Shown one piece after another: positions 1-6,739 of a DNA stretch of 34,482 nt; within the stretch, counting starts at the first letter, position 1; the number at the start of each line of letters is the position of its first letter. The translations under genes and the position numbers were made by a program. Source of the stretch: Streptomyces sp. 8K308 (GTDB lineage Bacteria; Actinomycetota; Actinomycetes; Streptomycetales; Streptomycetaceae); the NCBI RefSeq assembly GCF_004348315.1, contig NZ_SMKC01000044.1, forward strand, positions 1 through 34,482, in the 5' to 3' direction. The notes under the pieces were generated by a model. The model saw only the letters and a list, made by a program, of their open reading frames with translations. It made no database searches and was not told the origin of the DNA.

Positions 1-1077
1 CCGCTGCCCTGGACCCTGCCCGGCGCGGCCCAGGCGCTCAATGACATCACAGGTGGTGCACCCATGGACGTCACACGCAGGGAACTGGTCCTCATCTCCG
101 GCGGCACCCTGACCGCCTCCCTCCTCGCCTGGCTCACCGCAGACCCAGCCGTCGCCGGCCAGGTGACGACTGGTCGGCGCATCGGCGAGGCGACGGTCGC
201 GCGGATCGAGGAGCGCGTTCAGACCCTCTGGCGGATCGACGACGCCGACGGTGGCGGCGCGATCCTCCCCGAGACCGCCAGCGCGCTCGCCCTCGTCAAC
301 GGCCTCCTGCGCACCCGCAGCTACAGCGACGAGCACCGCGCCCGCCTCTACGCCGCCGCCGCCGACCTCGGCCGCCAGCGCGCCGCCGCGACCTTCGACA
401 TCCACGGCGAGTGCGCGGACGGAATGTTCGACTCCGCGCTCCGCTCCGCGAAGATCGCAGGCGATGACGCTCTCGGTGCCAACGTCCTCGCCTTCTGGGC
501 CACGGCGGCGAGGAACACCAACCGCCCCCAGGACGCCGAAGCCATGGCCTCAGCCGGCCTGGCCGCCGTCCGAGGCCGCACCACCGCACGCGTCGAGGCC
601 ATGCTCACCGCCCGCCGAGGACGCGCCCGAGCGAGCCTCGGCGACAACCGCTGCTGGGCGGACCTCGACCGCGCGGAAGAAGTCCTCGCCGAAGCCGACA
701 ACCGCATCGAGGACGACCCCGCCTGGGCCTACTGGTATGACCGCGGCGAAGCTCTCGCCGGCGCCGCCTCCAGCCACCGCGAGATGGGCCGGCTTGAGCG
801 GGCCGCCGCGCTGTTCGAGACCGCCATCGCGCTCTTCCCCAGCGACCGAGTCCGCGACCGGACGCTGTTCCTCACCCGCCAGGCCGACGTCCAGTTCCAG
901 CAGGGCGAGGTCGAACACGCAGCGCACACCGCCAACCGAGCCCTCGACCTCGCCGAGGACATCAGCTCCCGCCGCAGCGCCACTCCACTCCTCGACCTCG
1001 CCGAGCAGATGGGCACCAGCACTGTGCCTTCCGCCCGCGACTTCCACGAACGAGCCCGCACGGTCCTGGTCGCGTAG
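1..1077 (+). CDS. HTH/TPR-type transcriptional regulator, copy 1 (5' end outside window)
   Basis: The frame is open from base 1, so the start lies outside the window. The visible 358 residues match residues from about 102 onward of the complete copy at 9688-11064, with roughly the first 150 bases almost identical and the rest clearly homologous. The lost N-terminus should carry the Xre-type helix-turn-helix seen in copy 2. The visible part begins with a linker, then a hydrophobic Ala/Leu segment (about window residues 29-50), then Ala-rich helical repeats of TPR type to the end. Streptomyces has many such HTH-plus-TPR regulators, often on mobile elements; the ligand and targets are unknown. 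It converges on the kinase gene at 1434-3290. It appears intact in this window, so it is not obviously a pseudogene. Confidence 0.8.
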   Translation, partial: PLPWTLPGAAQALNDITGGAPMDVTRRELVLISGGTLTASLLAWLTADPAVAGQVTTGRRIGEATVARIEERVQTLWRIDDADGGGAILPETASALALVNGLLRTRSYSDEHRARLYAAAADLGRQRAAATFDIHGECADGMFDSALRSAKIAGDDALGANVLAFWATAARNTNRPQDAEAMASAGLAAVRGRTTARVEAMLTARRGRARASLGDNRCWADLDRAEEVLAEADNRIEDDPAWAYWYDRGEALAGAASSHREMGRLERAAALFETAIALFPSDRVRDRTLFLTRQADVQFQQGEVEHAAHTANRALDLAEDISSRRSATPLLDLAEQMGTSTVPSARDFHERARTVLVA

Positions 1078-1101
1078 CCTCCCATCGGCCAGTGTGGGAG
1101 G
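1078..1101 (+). terminator. Hairpin directly after the copy 1 regulator stop
   Basis: A 7-bp stem (cctccca / tgggagg) with a 10-base loop starts at the base after the stop codon. There is no T-run, as is usual for streptomycete terminators. The rest of the 356-base gap to the convergent kinase gene (1102-1433) shows no convincing gene. Confidence 0.5.
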
Positions 1102-1433
1102 CAGTCGAGAGCAAGGATCCAGTGGCGCGTCACCGGACTCGGATCACACGCTGCGCAGGCCCTGTTCAGTAGGCGCTACCCCTTCCGGGCTGACATGCCT
1201 CCCACACGTTCGGCAACTGCCGCCCCGGTGATGCCGCGATTCAGCACAGCTCCGCAGAAGCAAAGGCCAGCGGGCCGACAAAGACGATCAGAGGACCGTC
1301 CATCACCAGGCTTCCGCCCCGGGAGGCACGTCGCGGTCGCCTCAAATCGGTGGAGTGGCGCTGCTGGTTACTGCGCTCACCCGGAGTCGGGCTGCCTGGT
1401 GAGCGGGGCGCGGTTCCTGGAGTTTTTCAACAT

Positions 1434-3290
1434 TCATCGCGTGCGGTGTTTGATGCGCGGAGAGAGCGCCAAGTACAGCGCCTGGCTGGTGTGGGTGTTC
1501 ATGGGCTGACCGAAAGGCTGTCTGGTGGCGGGGTCCCACAGCCGCACCGTTCTGTCCTCGCCGCCGTCGACGCTGGCTACCAGCAGGGAGCCGTCGGAGG
1601 AATGCACCACGTGTATGGAGCCGTTGGCGGGGCCGGTCCAGGGTTGGCCGACGCGCTCGCCAGTGGCGGGGTCCCACAGCAGTACCGTGTTGTCCTCGTC
1701 GAAGGTCGCAAGCAAGGAGCTGTCGACGGAGAAACCGTGCTCCCAGACGTTGTTGGTGTGGCCCGTCAGGGGTTTGCCCACGGGTTGGCCGGTGGCGGGG
1801 TCCCACAACCGCACCGTCCAGTCTCTGCTCCCGGTGGCGAGAAGCCGGCCATCGGGAGAGAACGCCACCCTCAGCACGTGGCCGGTGTGGCCCGTCAGGG
1901 GTTCGCCGAGGGGTTGGCCAGTGGCGGGGTCCCACAACCGCACCGTTGTGTCCATGCTGCCCGTAGCGAGAAGCCGACCGTCGGGAGAGAACGCCACTCC
2001 CACCACGCATTCGGTGTGGCCCGTCAGAGGTTCGCCGACAGGTTGGCCAGTGGCGGGGTCCCACAACCGCACCGTTGTGTCCATGCTGCCGGTAGCGAGA
2101 AGCCGACCGTCGGGAGAGAACGCCACATCTTCCACGGTGCCGCTGTGGCCGGTCAGGGGTTTACCGACGAGCTGGCCGGTGGCGGTCTCCCACAACCGCA
2201 CCGTTGTGTCCATGCTGCCGGTAGCGAGGAGGCGGCCATCGGGTGAGAACGCCATCCGAAACACGGTGCCGGTGTGGCCGGTCAGGGGCTGGCTGGTAGG
2301 GCGGCCGGTGGCCGGGTCCCACAACCGCACCGTTCCGTCCGCGCCGATACTGGTAGCGAAGAGGTACTCCCCTGGCTCTGGCGTAACAGGGATGTCCGGC
2401 TTGGTGGGAGGCAAGGTGAACGAGTGCGCCGGCGACTCGGACTTGGGCGCGTGGTCGAGTTGCCGTAGCGCCTGAGCCAGGTCGACGGCGTTCGAGTACC
2501 GCTGGTCGGGGTCCTTGTGCAGCAAGGTGAGCACAAGGTCGTCCCAGGCAGATGGGATACCCACCCGCACCGAGCTCGGTGTGGGCGGTTCCTGCGTGAG
2601 GTGTGCCGTGAGGTAGCCAAGGGTGTCGGGGGCCTGGAAGGGCAACTGGCCTGTGATCAGCTCGAAGAGGAGGCAGCCGAGCGCGTACAGGTCGCTGCGT
2701 GGTTCCGGGAAGCCGCGCGCCTGTTCGGGGGCCATGTAGGGGGGCGTACCCACGATGTAGCCGGTCTGGGTGAGGCGGTCCACGGTCGCATTGGGGTCGG
2801 CTGCTCTCGCGAGGCCGAAGTCGAGGACCTTCACCATGCCGGACGGCGTGATGAAGATGTTCGAGGGCTTGATGTCCCGGTGCATGATCCCGGTGTTGTG
2901 CGCATCAGCAAGTGCGTCACTTATCTGTGCGCCCCACCGGGCGGCGTCCAGCAAGGTCACGGCGCCTCGGCGCAGCATCGCGTCCAGGCCCTCGCCTCGG
3001 ATCAGCTCCATCACCAGGAACGGCACCCTGTCACCCTCAGTGCTGGCCTCGCCGAGGTCGTGGATGGTGACGATGTTGGGGTGCTGCAGCCGAGCGGTGA
3101 TCCGTGCCTCGCGCAGGAACCTAGCGCGTGCCTGATCGCCGCGGCTTCCGCCGCCGGCGAGCAGGGAGATCACCTTGACCGCCACAGGCCGCCCCAGCGT
3201 CTCATCCTGCGCCTCCCAAACCTGCCCCATGCCACCCTCACCGAGCTCCCGCACCAACCGGTAACGGCCCCCGAAGAGCTGGTCTCGCAC
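1434..3290 (-). CDS. Serine/threonine protein kinase with C-terminal WD40 repeats
   Basis: A 618-residue Hanks-type kinase fused to a beta-propeller. Visible motifs are the Gly-rich loop GEGGMG (17-22), the ATP-binding Lys39 in VAVKV, HRDIKPSN with catalytic Asp139, DFG at 158-160 and APE at 187-189, so the kinase should be active. Residues about 280-305 form a Pro/Ser linker without a clear membrane span, unlike many PknB-type receptors. Residues 308-600 hold seven WD40 units ending in VRLW (Val321, 364, 407, 450, 493, 536, 582), six of them at an exact 43-residue period. The start is GTG at 3290, with GGGGGAGG upstream. The gene lies 258 bases downstream of the Phd-like gene on the same strand. 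Propeller-bearing kinases usually recruit substrates through the WD40 face; the substrate here is unknown. Confidence 0.93.
   Translation of the reverse strand: MRDQLFGGRYRLVRELGEGGMGQVWEAQDETLGRPVAVKVISLLAGGGSRGDQARARFLREARITARLQHPNIVTIHDLGEASTEGDRVPFLVMELIRGEGLDAMLRRGAVTLLDAARWGAQISDALADAHNTGIMHRDIKPSNIFITPSGMVKVLDFGLARAADPNATVDRLTQTGYIVGTPPYMAPEQARGFPEPRSDLYALGCLLFELITGQLPFQAPDTLGYLTAHLTQEPPTPSSVRVGIPSAWDDLVLTLLHKDPDQRYSNAVDLAQALRQLDHAPKSESPAHSFTLPPTKPDIPVTPEPGEYLFATSIGADGTVRLWDPATGRPTSQPLTGHTGTVFRMAFSPDGRLLATGSMDTTVRLWETATGQLVGKPLTGHSGTVEDVAFSPDGRLLATGSMDTTVRLWDPATGQPVGEPLTGHTECVVGVAFSPDGRLLATGSMDTTVRLWDPATGQPLGEPLTGHTGHVLRVAFSPDGRLLATGSRDWTVRLWDPATGQPVGKPLTGHTNNVWEHGFSVDSSLLATFDEDNTVLLWDPATGERVGQPWTGPANGSIHVVHSSDGSLLVASVDGGEDRTVRLWDPATRQPFGQPMNTHTSQALYLALSPRIKHRTR
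1520..2340 (-). repeat. Tandem 129-bp repeats encoding WD40 blades
   Basis: The DNA of the propeller is strongly repetitive, with near-identical units (for example ccgaccgtcgggagagaacg at 1975 and 2105) at about 129-bp spacing. This fits recent blade duplication and homogenisation. The repeats are coding and not a CRISPR array. Confidence 0.8.
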
Positions 3291-3548
3291 TGCGACGCCT
3301 CCCCCATTCGAACGTTTTTGTCTCTACTGCTTGCGAACCACCGCGATGGGGATCGTAAAGCGACCGCACAGGCGACACATCCGTTACGCCCAGGAAGCCG
3401 CTAAGCAGCAGCGGCGTTCAGAGGGGTGGCCTTCTTGGCCCCGGATCCGCCTTCCATCTTCAGCGCGCCCCTGGCTGGGGAGCGGGTGCTGGCCAGCACA
3501 CCCTCGTGGAAAGCGTGCTTGGCGGCACCGGCGACCTCGTTGGAGTCC
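3291..3548. other. Gap between Phd-like gene and kinase, with a short coding-like stretch
   Basis: No complete gene is seen. On the minus strand, a frame overlapping the end of the Phd-like gene runs on to a TAG near 3402 and reads roughly ...SNEVAGAAKHAFHEGVLAS..., ending in a Lys/Gly/Ala-rich tail. It might be the C-terminal scrap of a lost gene, possibly an MFS-type exporter, but the similarity is only an impression. The second copy of the module does not share this stretch. Confidence 0.25.
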
Positions 3549-3794
3549 CTAGAGACCGGCCGTGTCATCCTCGACCGCCGGTAGCCTTCCCTCCTCCTCC
3601 AAGGCGCGGCACGCGTTCTCGTACCACTCCACCGGCACGATCACCGCCTGCGCCTCCTGATAGCGCACTGCCTGGATGTGCTCACGCCCGTACTGCACGC
3701 GGCCCATCACTTTGACGATGTTCTTCCGCAGGTCCGCGGACTTCATCCGCACAGTGCGCGGCAGACGGCTACCGCCCCCAGTCTCGTTCGACAT
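3549..3794 (-). CDS. Phd/YefM-like antitoxin-fold DNA-binding protein, copy 1
   Basis: An 81-residue protein. The core from RTVRMKSADLRKNI to AVIVPVEWYENA follows the Phd/YefM pattern: an N-terminal helix with residues placed to bind DNA, a turn, then a strand ending in the V-P-x-x-x-Y motif before the last helix. The ATG at 3794 is chosen because it matches the start of copy 2 (15935) and sits six bases after a TACGAT box present in both copies. Longer starts would run through the operators. The C-terminus is acidic. No toxin gene of usual type follows, so it may act as a stand-alone repressor of the divergent leader/WhiB-like/DUF2637 genes. Identification of the fold is fairly sure; the role is inference. 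Confidence 0.8.
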   Translation of the reverse strand: MSNETGGGSRLPRTVRMKSADLRKNIVKVMGRVQYGREHIQAVRYQEAQAVIVPVEWYENACRALEEEGRLPAVEDDTAGL

Positions 3795-3800
3795 AGCCGT

Positions 3801-3806
3801 ATCGTA
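3801..3806 (-). promoter_or_regulatory. Candidate -10 box for a leaderless Phd-like transcript, copy 1
   Basis: TACGAT on the minus strand ends six bases before the ATG at 3794, so transcription would begin at or near the start codon. A TTGCGC at 3822 upstream, inside the inner operator, could be the -35 (15-base spacing). The same arrangement is kept in copy 2. Confidence 0.4.
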
Positions 3807-3816
3807 CGGGTGGCAC

Positions 3817-3848
3817 ATGTTGCGCAACATACAGATGTTGCGCAACAC
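3817..3848. promoter_or_regulatory. Double palindromic operator TTGCGCAA, copy 1
   Basis: Two palindromes, atgttgcgcaacat (3817-3830, perfect) and atgttgcgcaacac (3835-3848), lie 18 bp centre to centre between the divergent Phd-like and leader/WhiB-like genes. Copy 2 keeps both half-identical sites and the same spacing. The likely binder is the adjacent Phd-like protein or an element-encoded repressor. Confidence 0.7.
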
Positions 3849-3876
3849 TGGTCGCAGCCCGGCGGGCTGAACGCAC

Positions 3877-3918
3877 GAGAGCCCGCACCCAGCGCTGCAA
3901 CCGCTGGCACGGGCTCTC
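3877..3918 (+). promoter_or_regulatory. Conserved 5'-leader hairpin, copy 1
   Basis: Outer stem gagagcccg / cgggctctc (9 bp) and inner stem cagcg / cgctg lie in the untranslated region before the leader ORF. Copy 2 (16018-16060) keeps both stems while bases outside them vary. There is no T-run. It may be an attenuator or an mRNA-stabilising or translation-control element. Confidence 0.55.
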
Positions 3919-3952
3919 TCCCGACCACCAGCCACTACTGGGAGGACGAGCT

Positions 3953-4051
3953 GTGCGCAACCCTAGCCTCGCACCACCCCTGAACACCCCTCAGGACCTC
4001 ACAACGAGACGGACGCCCCTCGCCGACACCGCCGTCAGGGGGGCGCAATGA
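3953..4051 (+). CDS. Leader peptide coupled to the WhiB-like gene, copy 1
   Basis: A 32-residue ORF starting GTG (VRNPSLAPPL...) behind a strong ribosome site GGGAGGACGAG. Its TGA overlaps the WhiB-like ATG (ATGA), so translation should be coupled. Copy 2 has the same ribosome site, the same first five residues (VRNPS) and the same overlap, but the rest differs in sequence and length. That pattern suggests the act of translating it matters more than the product. The peptide is Pro/Thr/Arg-rich with no known motif. Confidence 0.6.
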   Translation: MRNPSLAPPLNTPQDLTTRRTPLADTAVRGAQ

Positions 4052-4308
4052 CCAGGCGCAACTACCGCACGATCGCGTCGATGGCCCGCCGCGCCAAGGC
4101 GGCCGTGGGCACGGTCGTGAACAGCGACCAGGGCCGCGCGGCGTGCGCGGCCCACGTCGAGCTCTTCGAGCAGGTCGAGTTCGCGGAGGGCGGCGCCTCC
4201 TACGCGAGGCGGCTGGAGGCCGCCGCGATCTGCGACAGTTGCCCGCTGCGCGCCGGCTGCGGGTTCCGGATCATCGCCTCTCGGCAGCAGCCGAAGCGGG
4301 GTCGATGA
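4048..4308 (+). CDS. Small WhiB-like protein, copy 1 (four cysteines)
   Basis: An 86-residue protein with Cys33, Cys62, Cys65 and Cys71, the C-x28-C-x2-C-x5-C spacing of WhiB-family [4Fe-4S] proteins. The context AAC..LF and CDSCPLRAGC is also typical. It lacks the usual G-V/I-W-G-G turn; the basic C-terminus (QQPKRGR) could contact nucleic acid. WhiB-like proteins bind the principal sigma factor and act as redox- or NO-sensitive regulators. Translation is coupled to the leader upstream (ATGA) and to the truncated DUF2637 gene downstream (ATGATG). Confidence 0.82.
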   Translation: MTRRNYRTIASMARRAKAAVGTVVNSDQGRAACAAHVELFEQVEFAEGGASYARRLEAAAICDSCPLRAGCGFRIIASRQQPKRGR

Positions 4309-4445
4309 TGTCCAGTCACCACCGCCGACGCGCCACCGGCGCCGCCCCCGGGACCATCCAGGATCGGGTCCGCTCCCAGGCCGCCTTGAGAAGCACGCCG
4401 GGAATGGGAAGCCCGACAGGCCGAACTCGCCCAGACCACCCCTGA
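4305..4445 (+). pseudogene. 5' fragment of a DUF2637 membrane protein gene
   Basis: The first about 28 codons (MMSSHHRRR... to DRVRSQAAL) match the start of the complete gene at 16428-17390. Similarity stops at about 4387, exactly where the membrane segments should begin, and the frame then runs through unrelated sequence to a stop at 4445. The unrelated sequence is the toxin fragment in another frame, so this is a recombination or deletion junction. Confidence 0.8.
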
Positions 4446-4737
4446 CCCGGAAACCGGCGAGACTGGCTTCGGCGGTCCACCCCTCTCGCTCGATGACGAG
4501 GCGCTGCTCCTCGCCGAGTGCGGTCAGACTTGTGTCGACGAATACCGGCAGGCCCGGAACCAGGCCAACCGGGACGTCATCGACTGGCTCATCGCCAATG
4601 GCGGCGAAATCCTCCTCGAATTCATCGGCATCAACGACCTGCGCCGCTGCCTTGGTCAGGGCGACGTCGCAAGCTGCCTATGGTCACTCCTCGACATCGG
4701 TAGCCTCTTCCTCGCCCCCATCAAGGGCTTCGACGCC
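4390..4737 (+). other. Pre-toxin region of an orphan polymorphic toxin (no start codon)
   Basis: The deaminase frame is open back to a TGA at 4387 without any ATG, GTG or TTG. It encodes a Glu/Arg-rich stretch, a Cys-containing segment (AECGQTCVDEYRQ), then a helical region with FIGINDLRRCLGQGD and ASCLWSLLDIGS. This resembles the hydrophobic linker that precedes toxin tips in actinobacterial RHS and related secreted toxins. The left edge coincides with the break in the DUF2637 gene. Confidence 0.6.
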
Positions 4738-5340
4738 GTGCGCACCGCCATCCGCACGGCTTCGCGGGCCGCCGACCACTGGTCCGCAGTCCAGCGAGCC
4801 CGCCGAACCCTTGACCGCTACGAAGACCTGATCCAGCGTCTGCGCAACAATCCCTGCCGCATCGGAGTCCCCTCCTCGGGAGTTACCCTCCGAGCGGCCG
4901 AGAACTCGCTCCGCACCTCGCCCATCTCCGGCTGTCTGATTCGAGATGCAGCCCGAGCCCTGCGGGACGCACTCGAACTTGGAGGGGACCGAAATGTCGG
5001 CGTCGCCGACGTGGACATCTTTGGGATCGGTCTGCCACGGCTCTTCTCCGTGAGCGGACGCGGCGACCGGTACGAAGGACTCGTCCCCTGGGTAGGCGAC
5101 CCGAGGAACCCTCAGCGCTTCCTTCCTCGGCAGCTCGAAGGGGAGGATAACGACCGTACGACGGACACCGAGTACCGGCTTCTCACCTATATCGCCAACC
5201 AGATCGGGGAGGCATCAGACGACGTGGACGGCGTCATTGACCTGTACACAGAGTTGCCCGTCTGCAACAGCTGCAACGATGTCATCAACCAGTTCCGGAA
5301 CGAGTTTCCGAACGTCACTGTCAACGTCACTCACGGGTAG
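4738..5340 (+). CDS. Deaminase-family polymorphic toxin domain (orphan C-terminal tip)
   Basis: GTG at 4738 is the first possible start, giving 200 residues, though the true protein once extended further upstream. The C-terminal about 65 residues carry the zinc-deaminase pattern of bacterial toxins: a D-T-E motif (143-145) at the start of a helix in place of H-x-E, and P-V-C-N-S-C (174-179) before the next helix, followed by FRNEFPNVTVNV. This fits the toxin-deaminase families that attack nucleic-acid bases. All metal ligands appear present. A small ankyrin-type gene follows 7 bases later, the usual place for an immunity gene. Without its delivery N-terminus it is probably a silent tip kept as a recombination cassette. 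The family call is good; substrate unknown. Confidence 0.7.
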   Translation: MRTAIRTASRAADHWSAVQRARRTLDRYEDLIQRLRNNPCRIGVPSSGVTLRAAENSLRTSPISGCLIRDAARALRDALELGGDRNVGVADVDIFGIGLPRLFSVSGRGDRYEGLVPWVGDPRNPQRFLPRQLEGEDNDRTTDTEYRLLTYIANQIGEASDDVDGVIDLYTELPVCNSCNDVINQFRNEFPNVTVNVTHG

Positions 5341-5347
5341 AGCACTG

Positions 5348-5719
5348 ATGAGTCAAGAATTTTCCTCCCCCATGGCTGGCGGTCTACCGCCCCGGATCAC
5401 CCGAAGCCCGGCAAACCGAGCTGTAGAGAACCATGATCTGCTCGCTCTCCGCGAGGCACTCGACGCAGGAGCCGACGTGGAAGAGGCCCAGTTCGGGTCG
5501 TCGCTTCTCCATCACGCGGTGGATGTCGAACGCGACGGCGCCACGCAGCGGGGCACCCCGCTTCACGTCGACATGACCGTCCTTCTCCTGGCTCGTGGCG
5601 CTGACCCCACCCGCCGATCAAGCAGCACCGGCATGAGCCCTGAGGAACTCGCTAAAGTTTCGGGCCACTGGCTAGCCACGGAACTCTTCGAAGCCTGGAA
5701 GCGGGCACAGAGCCGGTAG
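5348..5719 (+). CDS. Ankyrin-repeat protein, candidate immunity to the deaminase toxin
   Basis: A 123-residue protein starting at the ATG 7 bases after the toxin stop. It shows about two ankyrin units: NHDLLALREALDAGADVEE followed by GSSLLHHAV, and DMTVLLLARGADPTRR followed by MSPEELA. Ankyrin-type immunity proteins commonly pair with deaminase toxins, so an inhibitor role follows from position. No signal peptide or membrane span is seen; it should act in the cytoplasm. A longer upstream frame exists but would overlap the toxin gene. Confidence 0.72.
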   Translation: MSQEFSSPMAGGLPPRITRSPANRAVENHDLLALREALDAGADVEEAQFGSSLLHHAVDVERDGATQRGTPLHVDMTVLLLARGADPTRRSSSTGMSPEELAKVSGHWLATELFEAWKRAQSR

Positions 5720-5765
5720 AAGCGGTCTCACCCGAGTACACAAAGCCCCGACCCTGACCACGGCC

Positions 5766-5798
5766 AAGGTGGCTGCCCCTTGCCAGGGCAGCCACCTT
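5766..5798 (+). terminator. Terminator after the toxin-immunity pair
   Basis: A perfect 12-bp stem (aaggtggctgcc / ggcagccacctt) with a 9-base loop lies 47 bases after the ankyrin gene. Confidence 0.8.
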
Positions 5799-5932
5799 CG
5801 TTGGACGGCATCGACCACACCGACCTGCCGCCGATCGGCGTCGTGGCGGGCATCGAGTGGGGTGTCGCGCTACTACGCGGAGGCCGTCACCCATTTCAAA
5901 ATCCCGCAACCGAGACCTGGGTCACCAACCTC

Positions 5933-6163
5933 GGGACTGTCAAACGATCGGCTCTGTCTCACTTTCGGTGGTCACAGAGGGTAGCGCCGAGAATGGCTGG
6001 TCAACTCGTTCCGGTACCCGTCCCCGGGGCGTCGCCGCTGTCGTCTGCGGAGCAGGGCCCGAGCGTCGGCTTCTGCTGCGAGCTGGGTGAATCACCAGAC
6101 GTAGCGGAAGTCGCCGTACGTCACCACCGAAAGTGACACAGAGCCACTCGTTTGACAGACCCC
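5933..6163. mobile_element. MITE-like element with long imperfect terminal inverted repeats
   Basis: The left end (5933-5975) and right end (6120-6163) are inverted repeats of about 43 bases sharing ctgtcaaacga, ggctctgt and tcactttcggtggt. The core of about 145 bases has no intact gene, but on the minus strand it reads as a decayed frame (DFRYVW, FTQLAAEADARALLRRR) like the tail of a transposase. It may be a MITE or an IS shrunk by internal deletion. No target duplication is obvious. It is the main content of the 458-base gap between 5720 and 6177. Confidence 0.6.
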
Positions 6164-6177
6164 GTGCCGGTCCGAGG

Positions 6178-6720
6178 TCAGTGGCCGAGAGTGGTGGGCA
6201 GCGGATCGAAGCGGTGGTCGGGGCCCGACAGGTCACCCAGGATCTCGGACTGTCGTCGTCCTGTGAGCAGCGCCGCCAGGAACCCGGTGCTTCCGGTGTC
6301 GTGGTGCTCCCAGTAGGGGCCGCGGCCTTCGCTGACCATCACGGTCCAGCGGGCCGGCTCCTGCCCGGGGGCGATGAGCCAGTACAGCGTCTGACCGTCC
6401 TCCGCGATCGCCCAGGGCACGACGCGGTGGTCCGGGGCCCGCAACTGGGGCGGTTTGGGCTCGAATTTCCATAGTTCCGGCAGTGCCTGGGCCTGCTGGC
6501 GGGCGACGGCGAGGAGGTTGTAGTCGGGGTTCACGCATCCGGGGTGCAGGAGGCAGAGGTAGTCGTCGAAGTGGCCCCCGCCGTACCGGTCGGCGAGCTC
6601 CGTGTAGTCCGCGGGCAGTGCGTCCACGCCCAGTGCCGCAGCCGTCCGGGACCAGTCGGAGGCGCCGGGAGCCGCGCCGGGCGGTGCGACGCGGACGAGC
6701 TCTGCCAGTGCTTCGTTCAT
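6178..6720 (-). CDS. SUKH (SMI1/KNR4) family immunity protein
   Basis: A 180-residue protein. The stretch LPADYTELADRYGGGHFDDY is the SUKH signature (LP-x-D-Y...YG-x-G) and is followed by alternating beta strands with Trp residues. SUKH proteins are common immunity factors for RHS and contact-dependent nuclease toxins. It lies immediately downstream of the RHS nuclease gene on the same strand. ATG at 6720 is preferred over GTG at 6732 because AGGTGAG lies 8 bases before it. Its cognate is probably the endonuclease tip next door. Confidence 0.82.
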   Translation of the reverse strand: MNEALAELVRVAPPGAAPGASDWSRTAAALGVDALPADYTELADRYGGGHFDDYLCLLHPGCVNPDYNLLAVARQQAQALPELWKFEPKPPQLRAPDHRVVPWAIAEDGQTLYWLIAPGQEPARWTVMVSEGRGPYWEHHDTGSTGFLAALLTGRRQSEILGDLSGPDHRFDPLPTTLGH

Positions 6721-6739
6721 CGGGCCACTCACCTGGGAT

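Noticed and set aside
1350..2475. Plus-strand repetitive frames that could suggest a repeat protein or CRISPR-like array
   Set aside because: They are the reverse of the WD40-coding repeats; the 129-bp period and the VRLW blades explain them.
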